DNA of 64,000 nucleotides from JADGHX01 sp035760965 (lineage in GTDB: Bacteria; Pseudomonadota; Gammaproteobacteria; Steroidobacterales; Steroidobacteraceae), in contig DASTRY010000039.1 of the NCBI GenBank assembly GCA_035760965.1, forward strand, positions 1 to 64,000. The letters are read 5' to 3'. The notes beneath the pieces are model-generated. The model was not told where the DNA came from and searched no databases. It worked only from the letters and a program-made list of their open reading frames with translations. How positions within the stretch are numbered: position 1 is the first letter of the stretch; every line of letters starts with the position of its first letter. The position numbers and the translations under genes are program-made. Shown piece after piece: positions 8,623-18,278 of this stretch.

Positions 8623-9399
8623 ATGCGTGGGGATCAAACGGGCCGTATTCTCGGCCGCGTCGTGCAATTGTGGCGGTACCCGGTCAAGTCCATGGCCGCC
8701 GAGCCGCTTGTCGAAACCGATGTGTCCTGGCATGGCGTTGCCGGAGATCGCCGCTGGGCCTTCGTCCGCGACCGCGCGACTCGGAGCGGCTTTCCTTGGC
8801 TCACGCTTCGGCAGCGCGCCGACATGAACCAGTACCGGCCGTGGTTCGCCGATCCCACTCAGCCGGACAAGTCGCCGACCCTCGTGCGCAGTCCCTCCGG
8901 AGTCGTCTTCGACATCACCGACGCTGCACTCGCAGCCGAGCTCCATCCGCAGGGAGCGCGAGTGATCAAGCAGAACCGCGGTGTTTTCGACACATTTCCA
9001 CTGTCGCTCATCACGAGTCAGACGATTACCCGACTGAGCGAAATCATCGGCGCTCCCCTCGCCGTGCAGCGTTTCCGTCCGAACATCGTCGTCGAGGCCG
9101 CCGAGGCTGAACCATTTATCGAAGACACCTGGGTGGGGTGCGTGCTGCGCATCGGCGGGATGTCCATGCGAGTCGACAAGCGCGATGGACGTTGCGCGGT
9201 CATCGCCATCGATCCCGTGACCGGCGAGCGCAACCCCGCCATCCTGCGCGCCGTGGTCCGCGATCGTCAGGGCTTCCTCGGCGTGTATGCCTCGACCGTC
9301 GCGCCGGGCCGTATCGCAGTCAACGATGCCGTGCTCCTCGCTGCCGCCGATCAGTTCGATCAGGCTCGAGCGCGCACAGTGTTCCCGCAAGATAGCTGA
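8623..9399 (+). CDS. MOSC-domain molybdenum-cofactor-type protein
   Basis: The protein is 258 residues with an N-terminal MOSC beta-barrel (about residues 8-110; VVQLWRYPVKSMAAEPL) followed by the MOSC domain (about 125-250), including FRPNIVVEAAEAEPFIEDTW and MRVDKRDGRCAVIAIDP. The last motif holds the conserved Cys thought to bind sulfur or molybdenum cofactor in this family (YcbX/mARC-like). Full-length YcbX also has a 2Fe-2S ferredoxin tail; it is missing here, so electron delivery would need a partner. The start ATG at 8623 gives the family's usual N-terminus. It stands alone between unrelated genes. Confidence 0.9.
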   Translation: MRGDQTGRILGRVVQLWRYPVKSMAAEPLVETDVSWHGVAGDRRWAFVRDRATRSGFPWLTLRQRADMNQYRPWFADPTQPDKSPTLVRSPSGVVFDITDAALAAELHPQGARVIKQNRGVFDTFPLSLITSQTITRLSEIIGAPLAVQRFRPNIVVEAAEAEPFIEDTWVGCVLRIGGMSMRVDKRDGRCAVIAIDPVTGERNPAILRAVVRDRQGFLGVYASTVAPGRIAVNDAVLLAAADQFDQARARTVFPQDS

Positions 9400-9616
9400 C
9401 AATGCACATCGGTTAGGCGGCGCTCGCCGCGCGGGAGCACCGGCGCCCGACCGTGTCCGGATTCCAGCGCGGATTGCGTTCTTCCAGTAGATAGGACGCG
9501 AAGAGCGTCGATTCGCACGGCGGGCGGTATCGTGAGCGCGACTGGATACTGTCCCGACCGCGCGATCGTTGCAGCGACACTCACGCGCCGCCCGAGCGGA
9601 CGATCGGACAACCGCG

Positions 9617-11725
9617 ATGTCGCCTAAGAACACTCAGCTCACACGCGCTTCCACTCAGCAGGCGAAACGCGATCCCCAGTCCGACACCTTCGCCGCCGCG
9701 CGCGGCGGCCTCGGCGACCGCGTCCCAGCCGGCGCGCTGCAGGCGCTACACCGCAAGATCGGCAACCAAGCCGTCCAGCACCTCCTTCATCCAAGGATCC
9801 AGACGAAACTTCGCGTGAGCGCACCGGAAGATGCCGAGGAACGCGAGGCCGAGCGCGTGAGCGATCACGTGATGCGCATGCCCGCGCCGACGCTTCAGCG
9901 CGCATGCTCTTGCGGCGGGGCGTGCCCGGCATGCCAATCGGCGCCAGACGAGCGGATGCAGCTCAGCCGCGCAGCGTCGGGGCAATCCGAATCCACAACG
10001 CCCGAGGTGCTGCCGAGTGTGTACGAAGTTTTGCGCTCGCCGGGTCAGCCCCTCGACTCGTCGACCCGCGCGTTCATGGAACCGCGGTTCGGCTACGACT
10101 TCTCACGTGTCCGCGTACACACAGGCGTGCTCGCGGAACGATCCGCGCACGAGCTGAACGCTCAGGCCTACACGGTCGGCCACGACATCGTCTTCGCAGC
10201 CGGCCGATTGTCACCGGACACCGAAGCGGGTCGTCGCTTGATCGCGCACGAGCTGACGCACGTCGTGCAGCAAGGTTCAGGCGCGCCGCTCGTTCAACGA
10301 CAGCCCGCCAGCTCAGATCCCGAGCGGGATGCCGCGATCGCCGAAGCGGAAGCGATCACGAGCGTGACGACCGAGCAATTGGAAGAACAGGCCGACGCCG
10401 AGGTGCGCCTCCACCTCAACGATCGCCGCAAGCGCGACAAACGCTACGGTCAGCTGCTCGCGCTGAAGGACAAGGCGCGCATCGAGAGGAAGCGTGGCAT
10501 CTCCGCTCGGCACCAGCAGGAGATTGGCGTGAAGCTGCGCTTCCTCAAAGGAGAAGCCAAAGCGGCGTATCTCAGGACACTACGGGACGTGCTCTCCGAC
10601 TACCCCGAAGCCGCCGAAGAGATCCTGTCTGGACCTCATGCTCCGCCCGTCACGACTCGAGCCGTCGAAGAACGCGCACTGCAACTGGGCTGCGATCCGG
10701 ATCGACACCAGTACGTTCTTGCGTACGAAGGCGAGCCGGAGCGCGCACGCTGCATGGACATCCTCACGGACCCGGAATACCGCGACAATCTGTTCGATCG
10801 CAACATCGCGAGCGCCGTCGGCTACGCGGTGAACGGCACGAGCTGGCAGAACGTTCAGTACGACAAGTTCAAGGTCATGCTCGTGACGTACAAGAACGGG
10901 CTGTCCGAGTATTTCATGCTGGACGAGATCGGAAACTTCCAGTTCGGCAGCAACGCCAAGGTCATCCGCGACTTCGTGTTCATGAAGCGGAAGACCGGGT
11001 ACGTCTACCCCGTGCACGACGGCCAGATCTATGCGAACGAAGTTCTGACGCCGCGCCTCGTAGCCTACAAGAACGGCCTGAAGTATCAGGCCAAGGATCT
11101 ACAAGCGCTGTATGCGTTGTTGGTGGTGGCGGGAACGTTTGCCGCGATCACGGGTGCCTACGGCATCGTCGAAGGGTTCAGACACTCCGTCAACGGATTC
11201 AGCCGCGACAAAGGGGGCCGCAGGCGCTGGATCAGATCGACGCGTCGCGCAGTGCCTACGCCGGAACCCGAAAATGCTTCCGCAGCTCCCACGCAGATCT
11301 CGGAAGAAGCCTCCAGTGAGCAGAGCGCGATGATCAATCGCATCTTCGAGCAGGTGGGTGGCAAGGATATGGGGTACACCGTGAAGATCTGCAACGACTC
11401 GACCGTGGTCGAAGGACCGAAGACGCGCTGGAACGTCGGTCTCCATGCGAAAAGCGTCGGAGGCGCGACCGTGGATCGGCAGTCGAAAACAGTGTGGGTG
11501 CACGAATCGGTGATCGCCCAGGGGGGCATCACGCGTCCCTGGGGCAGCCGCCTGACAGTGGCCCAAGTGCTGGCGCACGAGTTGGGTCACGCTCAGACCG
11601 CCAGTTTCAGCTGCTCAGACGCGTCGAGAGTCGGTGCGGCGGTGCCGGGGCTCACCCCCGAGGAACGCCAAGGCTTGCTCGACGATGCGTTGAGAATAAA
11701 AACGGGTGATTATCTCGGCCAGTAG
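9617..11725 (+). CDS. eCIS-core (DUF4157) protein with two HExxH motifs
   Basis: The protein is about 702 residues. The N-terminal third has the Cys-rich QRACSCGGACPACQ followed by the DUF4157/eCIS-core domain, which includes FGYDFSRVRVHTG, AHELNAQAYTVGHDIVF and H211-E-L-T-H215 (HELTHVVQQ). This domain is often found in proteins linked to extracellular contractile injection systems. The middle is charged and helical. A hydrophobic stretch (LYALLVVAGTFAAITGAYGI) could be a membrane or insertion segment. A second zinc-protease-type motif, H654-E-L-G-H658 (VLAHELGHAQT), lies near the C-terminus in an otherwise unrecognised domain. The ATG at 9617 is preferred over 9569, which adds an Arg-rich tail. 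No injection-system sheath, tube or baseplate gene is visible nearby. Confidence 0.85.
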   Translation: MSPKNTQLTRASTQQAKRDPQSDTFAAARGGLGDRVPAGALQALHRKIGNQAVQHLLHPRIQTKLRVSAPEDAEEREAERVSDHVMRMPAPTLQRACSCGGACPACQSAPDERMQLSRAASGQSESTTPEVLPSVYEVLRSPGQPLDSSTRAFMEPRFGYDFSRVRVHTGVLAERSAHELNAQAYTVGHDIVFAAGRLSPDTEAGRRLIAHELTHVVQQGSGAPLVQRQPASSDPERDAAIAEAEAITSVTTEQLEEQADAEVRLHLNDRRKRDKRYGQLLALKDKARIERKRGISARHQQEIGVKLRFLKGEAKAAYLRTLRDVLSDYPEAAEEILSGPHAPPVTTRAVEERALQLGCDPDRHQYVLAYEGEPERARCMDILTDPEYRDNLFDRNIASAVGYAVNGTSWQNVQYDKFKVMLVTYKNGLSEYFMLDEIGNFQFGSNAKVIRDFVFMKRKTGYVYPVHDGQIYANEVLTPRLVAYKNGLKYQAKDLQALYALLVVAGTFAAITGAYGIVEGFRHSVNGFSRDKGGRRRWIRSTRRAVPTPEPENASAAPTQISEEASSEQSAMINRIFEQVGGKDMGYTVKICNDSTVVEGPKTRWNVGLHAKSVGGATVDRQSKTVWVHESVIAQGGITRPWGSRLTVAQVLAHELGHAQTASFSCSDASRVGAAVPGLTPEERQGLLDDALRIKTGDYLGQ

Positions 11726-11739
11726 AACGCCGCACACGC

Positions 11740-13209
11740 TCACAATCTCGGTCCCGACATGCTCACCCGCCGTATACCCAGGTACGCGCCGAGGATGCAG
11801 ACCGCTGCCGCGCCCAGCAGCAGCGGCAGCATCAAGGCGGTACGCGCGAAGAAAGTACGCAGCGCCGGTGCAAAGTCGAGCCTATGCAGGCCGCTGTGCC
11901 ACCAGCGGTAGGCGCGCCCTCCGGAATCCGCTTTGTCGATGAGCTCGCCGGTCACGGCATCGAGGTAATACAGCACGCCCGGCGGTGCTGCGGATTCCAC
12001 GCGAACAGCGGGCAATGAAGCGGCATCATCGCCGACGCTATAGTGATACGCGTCCTCGGCCGCGAGTCTCGCCCACTTGACGGGATTTGCCGTTCCGACC
12101 AGTCGTTGCGCGGCACGATCGATGTCGGCATCGGTGAGCGGCGCAGCGGAGCCGTCGAACGCAAAGCGCATTCGCGCGCCCTCTGCCGATGTGCTGATCG
12201 CGTACAACTCGCCGTCGAGAGGAGCGCTCCGAATCGAGACGACACCGCTCGGAGAGTTGCGCGGAACCGCTTCGATGAGCGAACGGATCTGCTGCAATGT
12301 CGGCGTCGCGCCGCTCAATGCACGACGGTCTGCGCGGAGATCTCCGCCCTCCATGAGTCCCCATGGATTCATGGACAGCAAGCCGCTAACCACCCACATC
12401 AGCACGAACGCGCCGAACACGATACCGGGGATGTGATGCCAGTACATGATCCCGCGATACGGCGAGGCCCACGCGCCGTGCGCGCCTCGAGGACGCATGC
12501 GCGCGAACCCGAGATACACACCCGTCACCGCGAGCAAGCTACCCGCCAGTGACGTCCAGATGACGACCTGCGACCACGCTGCCGGGTGATCGCGCAGCAT
12601 CGCGGGGTACAGCCAATGAGGCACCGCGCCGAGCCAACCCCAAAAGCGCTGCGAACGCGTGGTGACTTGGACGAGCTTGCCCGTGCGGCTGGAGAAATAC
12701 GCCACCGTTCGTTGCGGATCGTCAAATGTGATCTTGTGAAAGGGTCGGTCCGCACGCGCCAGTGCGACGGTCCACTGGTCGTGGTCCAGGGTTGCGTGCG
12801 ACGCATCCTTCAACGACAGACCGCGGCTCGCGCCAAAGTGCGCTGCAGCCGACCAGGTCAAGGATTGCTCGACTGCGCCCACCCTGCGCCCGCTCGCGAG
12901 ATCGACCATCTCGAAGCGCCCGTCGCTGTGCAGAAGGCGCAGGACCGGCACGGGCCCGAGCATCTCGAGCTCGAACGACTGGATCGGCGCGTCCGCCGCT
13001 GCGCCCTCCTCGGGCGGATCGACCGTGCAGCAATTGCGCCAGGAGAGCGGCGCGAGCGCCGCAAGCCGCTCCGTTTCCGCCAAGCGCGGATAAGGCCGAT
13101 AGATCATCACGATGCCCGAGAGACACCACAACGCCATCAGCACCCCGACGCCGATGCCGAGGTAGCGATGCACGAGGACCGTGCCACGCAGGATCGCAGC
13201 GGCGCGCAT
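11740..13209 (-). CDS. PepSY-domain membrane protein (TonB receptor partner)
   Basis: This is a PepSY-associated transmembrane protein of about 489 residues, starting at the ATG at 13209. Hydrophobic helices occur at the N-terminus (GIGVGVLMALWCLSGIVMIY), in the middle (VVIWTSLAGSLLAVTGVYLGF and IVFGAFVLMWVVSGLLSM) and at the C-terminus (ALMLPLLLGAAAVCILGAYLG). Periplasmic PepSY-like regions lie between them. His residues next to the helices (VHRYLG, YWHHIPG, WWHSGLHRLDF) are typical of the heme-binding, ferric-reductase-like members. It begins 8 bases after the TonB receptor stop, so it is co-transcribed. Known pairs of this kind serve siderophore or metal-complex uptake, the reductase stripping the metal in the periplasm. 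This is a family-based inference. Confidence 0.88.
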   Translation of the reverse strand: MRAAAILRGTVLVHRYLGIGVGVLMALWCLSGIVMIYRPYPRLAETERLAALAPLSWRNCCTVDPPEEGAAADAPIQSFELEMLGPVPVLRLLHSDGRFEMVDLASGRRVGAVEQSLTWSAAAHFGASRGLSLKDASHATLDHDQWTVALARADRPFHKITFDDPQRTVAYFSSRTGKLVQVTTRSQRFWGWLGAVPHWLYPAMLRDHPAAWSQVVIWTSLAGSLLAVTGVYLGFARMRPRGAHGAWASPYRGIMYWHHIPGIVFGAFVLMWVVSGLLSMNPWGLMEGGDLRADRRALSGATPTLQQIRSLIEAVPRNSPSGVVSIRSAPLDGELYAISTSAEGARMRFAFDGSAAPLTDADIDRAAQRLVGTANPVKWARLAAEDAYHYSVGDDAASLPAVRVESAAPPGVLYYLDAVTGELIDKADSGGRAYRWWHSGLHRLDFAPALRTFFARTALMLPLLLGAAAVCILGAYLGIRRVSMSGPRL

Positions 13210-13217
13210 GATCGAAC

Positions 13218-15212
13218 CTAAAATGCGTATTGATAGCTGGCCCGCAGCGTCCGCGGCAGCCCGAGATTCACGTACGTGTAGGGCGCGCTGCAGTCGTAAG
13301 GTCCGTCCGTCGCCACGTCCGCGCAGCCGCGCGCCGGCAGTCCATGCTCCTCGTCGAACGCATTCTGCAGGCTCAGCACGATCTGCTGACGGCGATCTTG
13401 CCCGAAGCTGTAGCGGCCCGAGACGTCGACGATCGTGTACTTGCCGTACTGAACGCGGTCGTCGCCCACACTGGTCCAGACCTTTCCGGTGTAGTTGATC
13501 GCCACGGTCGCGCCGAACGGGGAAGCCGCAGGATGGTAGTCGAGCGAGGCTTTCACGAGCGACTCGGGCACGCGGTTGATCTGCTCGCCGCCATCGACGC
13601 GCGAGCGATTGCGCGTGACGCTCAGATCGAGCGCCAGCGCTTGTGCAATCTCTTCGCGCAGACCGAGCGCGGCGCCTCGGACTTTCACGGTGCCCGGCAC
13701 ATTGTTGAACACGGACTGCTGCGTCACTTCGTCGAACTGGTCGTAGTCGATGAGATCCTTGATCGTGCGCGCGAACCCCGTCACCTCCCATTCGAAGCGC
13801 GCCGCCCGATCCCCGAATGCGCCACCGATCGATACGTTGAGGCTCCTGCTGCGCTCGGGCCGAAGATTGGGATTGCCGCGCTCGTCGAGCGGATCGTCCG
13901 CGAAGAGCTCTTCGGCGCTCGGCAACCGGAAGTTGGTGCCGAGGCTTGCGCTCACGAACAGCGCTTCCGAGAAGTCGTGTCGACCGGAAACCGACCACAC
14001 GGTCGCCGCTTCCCCGACATCGGGCGAGTTGTAGCGAACGCCAAAAGCCAAGTGCGTATTGGCGAGCAGCTCGGGTCCAATGCGGACTTGCGCGAACGCC
14101 GCCTGCGTCTGCTCCTTGTTGGGCGCGATGAACAGCACTTCGTCGCGGCCACCGTACCGCTGCAAATCGTAGCCGATGAAGTAGTCGACGCCGGGCGTGA
14201 AACTTAAGCGCGCGAGGGCGTTGATGCCGCGATCGTCATAGCCCCAGAACGCATCGTCGTAGATGACATTGATCGCGCCTGGCGTCCCGAGGTCGTTGTA
14301 AAAGGTGTCGTAAGAGGTGTGCCACCAGTGGTAGTACCCCTTCAGATACAAGCCGAACGCCTGCCCGGGCTCGTAGTCGAGCTTGGCCGTCGCGAGCTTC
14401 TCGCTGCGTGAATTCATGTCCCGCGCCACGCGGTACGGCAGTGCATAGTCGAGGTCGGCTTCGGTCTGCTGATAGCTGAGGCTGACGCGCAGGTCATCCG
14501 TGAGGCCGACGCGATACTTCGCGCCCAGCGTATAGACATCGTAGGCGCGGTCCCGATGCGTCGAGCTCGGCTGGTAGTCCTGGTCCCGGAACGCGCGATA
14601 GCCGTCCGTTCTGTCCTTGGCGCCATAGACGACGAACTGGTGGGACCCGATGGAGTCGGCGAAGTAGCCGTCGGCATGCGCGGTACGATGGGAGTCCGCC
14701 GCGATGCTGAAGAGCGCCGACGGCTTCTCGGTGAAAGGCTGCGTGACGATGTTCACCGCCCCGGCGACCGCGTCCGTGCCGTAGAACAGCGCTTGCCCGC
14801 CTTGTAGCACCTCCAGCCGCTGCACGATCCCGGCCGGCAGCGTGTCGAGCGGAGGCGTACCGTTGTAGAGCCGGTTGTTGATCCGGACGCCGTCCACGAG
14901 CCACAGGATGTCCCCGGTCCGCGATCCGAGCAGGGACATGTAGGCATAGTCGAAGGGGCCGTTCTTCGGCTGCACGTAGAGTCCCGGTGCCAGCGCCTGC
15001 AGGCTCTGCGCTACGTCGGCGTAGGAGCCGTTACGGACGGCCTCGCGAGAGATGGTATCGACATGCGTGCCGTACTCGGCGAGCTGCTGCGGCAACTGCT
15101 CCTCGAGGCCGATGACGACGACTTCCTGTTCGGGGGCTGGCGTCTCTGCCGGCAGCTCGGTCGCCCAGACCATTCCGAAGGATGCCGCTACCAGCAAGCG
15201 GGTGTGGTTCAT
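13218..15212 (-). CDS. TonB-dependent outer-membrane receptor (BtuB/siderophore-type)
   Basis: The protein is about 664 residues: a signal peptide (MNHTRLLVAASFGMVWATELPA), a TonB-box-like EVVVIG at the mature N-terminus, a plug domain (about 45-160, with LWLVDGVRINNRL and GTDAVAGAVNIVT), and a beta-barrel ending in the terminal aromatic SYQYAF. There is no STN signalling domain. The ATG at 15212 is supported by a strong purine-rich ribosome-binding site (GGGGGGAGGG) just upstream. It is followed 8 bases later by the PepSY membrane protein. The pairing suggests uptake of a metal chelate, cofactor or siderophore rather than sugar. I see no cobalamin-riboswitch-like leader. Confidence 0.92.
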   Translation of the reverse strand: MNHTRLLVAASFGMVWATELPAETPAPEQEVVVIGLEEQLPQQLAEYGTHVDTISREAVRNGSYADVAQSLQALAPGLYVQPKNGPFDYAYMSLLGSRTGDILWLVDGVRINNRLYNGTPPLDTLPAGIVQRLEVLQGGQALFYGTDAVAGAVNIVTQPFTEKPSALFSIAADSHRTAHADGYFADSIGSHQFVVYGAKDRTDGYRAFRDQDYQPSSTHRDRAYDVYTLGAKYRVGLTDDLRVSLSYQQTEADLDYALPYRVARDMNSRSEKLATAKLDYEPGQAFGLYLKGYYHWWHTSYDTFYNDLGTPGAINVIYDDAFWGYDDRGINALARLSFTPGVDYFIGYDLQRYGGRDEVLFIAPNKEQTQAAFAQVRIGPELLANTHLAFGVRYNSPDVGEAATVWSVSGRHDFSEALFVSASLGTNFRLPSAEELFADDPLDERGNPNLRPERSRSLNVSIGGAFGDRAARFEWEVTGFARTIKDLIDYDQFDEVTQQSVFNNVPGTVKVRGAALGLREEIAQALALDLSVTRNRSRVDGGEQINRVPESLVKASLDYHPAASPFGATVAINYTGKVWTSVGDDRVQYGKYTIVDVSGRYSFGQDRRQQIVLSLQNAFDEEHGLPARGCADVATDGPYDCSAPYTYVNLGLPRTLRASYQYAF

Positions 15213-15287
15213 CGCCCTCCCCCCTGTTCGATCGTTGTTTGGTGGACGAGCGGACGATGAGCCGACCGATTCGGAATGTCGAAGCAA

Positions 15288-15313
15288 TTACGGTTTGTTG
15301 GGGGTTGCCGTAA
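15288..15313. promoter_or_regulatory. Inverted repeat upstream of TonB receptor/PepSY operon
   Basis: TTACGG and CCGTAA flank a 14-base G/T-rich spacer, followed at once by a second small symmetry (ACGTT-AAAG-AACGT, 15313-15326). The elements lie 76 to 115 bases upstream of the receptor ATG, where an operator for a metal or siderophore regulator might be expected. The sequence does not match a Fur box that I can recognise. Evidence is symmetry and position only. Confidence 0.35.
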
Positions 15314-15433
15314 CGTTAAAGAACGTGCGCGGCAACGCGCATTGGCGGGCAACGGAAGGGCCGATGCAGACGTTCAGGGCCGGCCCGTGACAGGGGCGCG
15401 GGTCGGCCGTGAGAGGCGGCTCGCTCGGCTGAG

Positions 15434-18211
15434 CTAGAAGCGATACTTGAGCGTGGCGCCCCACTCGCGGGGCGCGGCGAACGTGCTCTCGGCCAGCCCG
15501 AACCCGATGCTCGAGTTTCCGGAGAGACGATAGCGCTCGTCGGTCAGGTTCGTCCCGAAGACGGCGACTTCCCACCGCTCGTCGTTCGTCGCGAACGAGG
15601 CGTACGCGTTGACGAGGTCGAACGCCGGCTGCACGAGACGTGGATCGTTGAACACGTCCTCGTACACCTTGCTCTTGTACGACCAGTCGCCGCGCAACGT
15701 GATGTGCCCCGCGGTGCCCGCCGCGAACGAATACTGCAGGCCGCTCGACAGCGTCCACTCCGGCGCCTTCACCAAGTGCATCGCCAGCGTGAGCGGTGGA
15801 TTCAAGGTCGCGAGCTGCGGATCGAGCTCGGTGTACTTCGCATCGAGATAACCCGCGGAGAAGTTGAAATCCAGGCCGCGAGCGAGCCGGCTCACGATCT
15901 CGAGCTCCGCACCTTTGATCTCCGCCGCGCCGGCGTTGCGCACGAAGTTCTGCGGGGTGGCGTTGATCGTGAGCTGCATGTCCTTGTAGTCGTTGTAGAA
16001 GAGCGCGAGGTTGGCGGTCATGCGCCGCTCGAACCAGGCCGTCTTCGCGCCGACCTCGTAGCTCTTGACCGTCTCCGGATCGTACGGCGTCAGCACCTCC
16101 TGAATGCCCGAGAGCGGACGGCCATTGAAGCCGCCGCTCTTGTACCCCTTGGCATAGGACGCGTAGAACATCGCGTCGGGTGTCGCCTGCAGCTCGAACC
16201 CGAGTTTCGGGGTGACTTCCGACCAGTCGTCGCGAAAGGTGTCTTGGGTCCCCGGCGCGCCCACGACGTACGCGCCGCTCGCTTCGCGACGATGAATGAG
16301 CTGCAGCCGCTTGCGATCTTGCGTCCAACGCAGGCCGACAGTCGTGCTCAGCTTGTCGGTCAGCTTGTAGGTCCCTTGCCCGAAGAACGCGGTGGATTCG
16401 TTCGCGACGCGCGTGAACAGATTGACGCCGACGTCCACACCGACGTTGTTGGGATTGCCTGCGCCACCGAAGCGCAACGGCGGCGGACACGACGCGATCG
16501 GCCGCGGATTGGCGCCGGGCAATCCGCACCACGTGGTGCCGGCCGGCAGCACCAGCGCTTCGAGCGCGGAATAGGTGCCGATCGCAAGGTTCGCCTTGCC
16601 ATGCTCGGTTGCGCCTTCGTCGAAGTAATAGGCGCCGACGAGCCAGGTCAGCCGATCGTCGAAGCTCACGCCCCCGAGCTGCAGCTCCTGACTGAACTGG
16701 TGCTGCCGATCGTCGTTGACGGTTTCGCGATACGTGAACGGGGTGTTGTCGCCGTCGCGGATGAAGAGCGCATCCAGATTGCGGTACGCGCTGATCGACT
16801 TCACCGTCAGGCCCCCGACATTCCAATCGAAGGTCAGGGCCGCGCCGCGCGTATCGAGATCGTTGACCGTCCGCGCGCCCGCGTACGTCGTGTCGATGTC
16901 GCCCGTGATCCACGATGAATTGACGGTCGACACGCCGTTCGGCGCGGCGATGCCGAGGTTCGGCGCGACGAGCGCGTTGTACAGGTTGAGGAACGGCGTA
17001 CCGGTCGCGGTGACGTCGATGAGCGTCAGCGGCGCGGAGTTCTGCCGCACGCGAGTGCCATCGGCCGTGAGCGAGACGTTCAGATCGTCGGAGACCTTCC
17101 ACAGCGCCTGCGCACGCCCGACGAGCGCATCCTTGTCGCCGAGATCCGCCCCGTCCGTGAGGCGCTTCGCGTACCCGTCCTGCGTCATGCGCGCAACGGT
17201 CCAGCGGGTGAGAAAGCGGTCGCTCACCGGCAGATTCAGCGTGCCGTGCACATCGAAACGGTTGAAGCGGCCGGTCGTCGCCGCGAGCTCGCCGTTCAAC
17301 TCGTCGGTCGGCTGCTTCGAGATGATGTTGACGGCGCCGCCGATCGTATTACGCCCGAACAGCGTCCCTTGCGGACCGCGCAGCACCTCGACCCGCTCGA
17401 GATCGACCGCGTCCATGATGCCGCCGATCGATCGGCCGAGATACACGCCGTCGATGTACATCGCGGCGCCCGGATCGCTGAAGATCGCGAAATCGTTCTG
17501 CCCGATGCCACGAATGAAGATCGTCGCGTTGTACGCGCCGCCGCTCAGCGCCGCCGCGCCGTCGAACTGGAGGTTGGGAACGTACTGCGACAAGGCGTCG
17601 ACGCTCTCCGCTCCGCGGACAGTCAGCGCATCGCCCGAAAGTGCCGTCACCGCGACGGGAGTGGTCTGCAGGGATTCCTCCCGACGCCGCGCGGTCACGG
17701 TGACCTGCTGTACCGCGAGGTCCGATCGCGCGCCTTCATTCTCGTCACGCGAGCCCGAGGGCGAGGACGGCTGCTCGCCGGAGCTCCGCTGCGCACCGGC
17801 AGCCTCCGGCTCCGCCTGGGCGAGGCGCAACAGATGTCTGTCGCTCATCCCGGGCGTCGCGAGCAAAGACGTCTTCTTCTGTTTCGCGGACTTGGGCTCG
17901 ATCGCAACCGTCCGCGGGTTGATGAACTCGTAGTCGAGCGGCGTGCCGTACAACAGCTTGTCGAGGGCACCCGTGGCCGTGTACTTGCCGAGCAGGGTGG
18001 GCGCGGAAATCCCCTCGCCCACCTGCGTAAACAGCACGATCTGCAGGCGGGATTGCTTCGCCAGCTCGTTCAGCGCGTCCCCGAGCGGCTGGGGCTTGAT
18101 GTCGAGCGCGATCAGCGGCGGTTCGTGGGCCAGCGCGGTGCCACTGGCTGCCAGTAGCGGCGCGAGCGCCAATAGGCCGGCGAGCCACCTGCCGCGAAGC
18201 GATTCATTCAT
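15434..18211 (-). CDS. TonB-dependent receptor with STN signalling domain (FecA-like)
   Basis: The protein is 925 residues. A signal peptide (to about residue 28) is followed by a secretin/TonB short N-terminal (STN) domain, about 35-105, with LDIKPQPLGDALNELAKQS and GKYTATGALDKLL. Then come a linker, a TonB-box-like QQVTVTA, a plug (VDALSQYVPNLQFDG, VEVLRGPQGTLFGRNTIGGAVNI) and a barrel ending ATLKYRF. The STN domain is the part that signals to a FecR-type anti-sigma. The gene is divergent from the ECF sigma and FecR genes at 18359-19960, so all three form a trans-envelope signalling triad. The ligand is unknown. The adjacent tannase/GH95 genes suggest a plant-derived compound, but iron-chelate use cannot be excluded. 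Confidence 0.94.
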   Translation of the reverse strand: MNESLRGRWLAGLLALAPLLAASGTALAHEPPLIALDIKPQPLGDALNELAKQSRLQIVLFTQVGEGISAPTLLGKYTATGALDKLLYGTPLDYEFINPRTVAIEPKSAKQKKTSLLATPGMSDRHLLRLAQAEPEAAGAQRSSGEQPSSPSGSRDENEGARSDLAVQQVTVTARRREESLQTTPVAVTALSGDALTVRGAESVDALSQYVPNLQFDGAAALSGGAYNATIFIRGIGQNDFAIFSDPGAAMYIDGVYLGRSIGGIMDAVDLERVEVLRGPQGTLFGRNTIGGAVNIISKQPTDELNGELAATTGRFNRFDVHGTLNLPVSDRFLTRWTVARMTQDGYAKRLTDGADLGDKDALVGRAQALWKVSDDLNVSLTADGTRVRQNSAPLTLIDVTATGTPFLNLYNALVAPNLGIAAPNGVSTVNSSWITGDIDTTYAGARTVNDLDTRGAALTFDWNVGGLTVKSISAYRNLDALFIRDGDNTPFTYRETVNDDRQHQFSQELQLGGVSFDDRLTWLVGAYYFDEGATEHGKANLAIGTYSALEALVLPAGTTWCGLPGANPRPIASCPPPLRFGGAGNPNNVGVDVGVNLFTRVANESTAFFGQGTYKLTDKLSTTVGLRWTQDRKRLQLIHRREASGAYVVGAPGTQDTFRDDWSEVTPKLGFELQATPDAMFYASYAKGYKSGGFNGRPLSGIQEVLTPYDPETVKSYEVGAKTAWFERRMTANLALFYNDYKDMQLTINATPQNFVRNAGAAEIKGAELEIVSRLARGLDFNFSAGYLDAKYTELDPQLATLNPPLTLAMHLVKAPEWTLSSGLQYSFAAGTAGHITLRGDWSYKSKVYEDVFNDPRLVQPAFDLVNAYASFATNDERWEVAVFGTNLTDERYRLSGNSSIGFGLAESTFAAPREWGATLKYRF

Positions 18212-18278
18212 CGGATGCCCCCCTAATCGGCTCGTTCTCAGTCACCCGTACTCGCTTAGACTGTCGGCGGCTGGCAAA

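Noticed and set aside
15213..15433. Possible cobalamin riboswitch upstream of the TonB receptor/PepSY operon
   Set aside because: I could not find the conserved B12-box-like core; only short inverted repeats are present.
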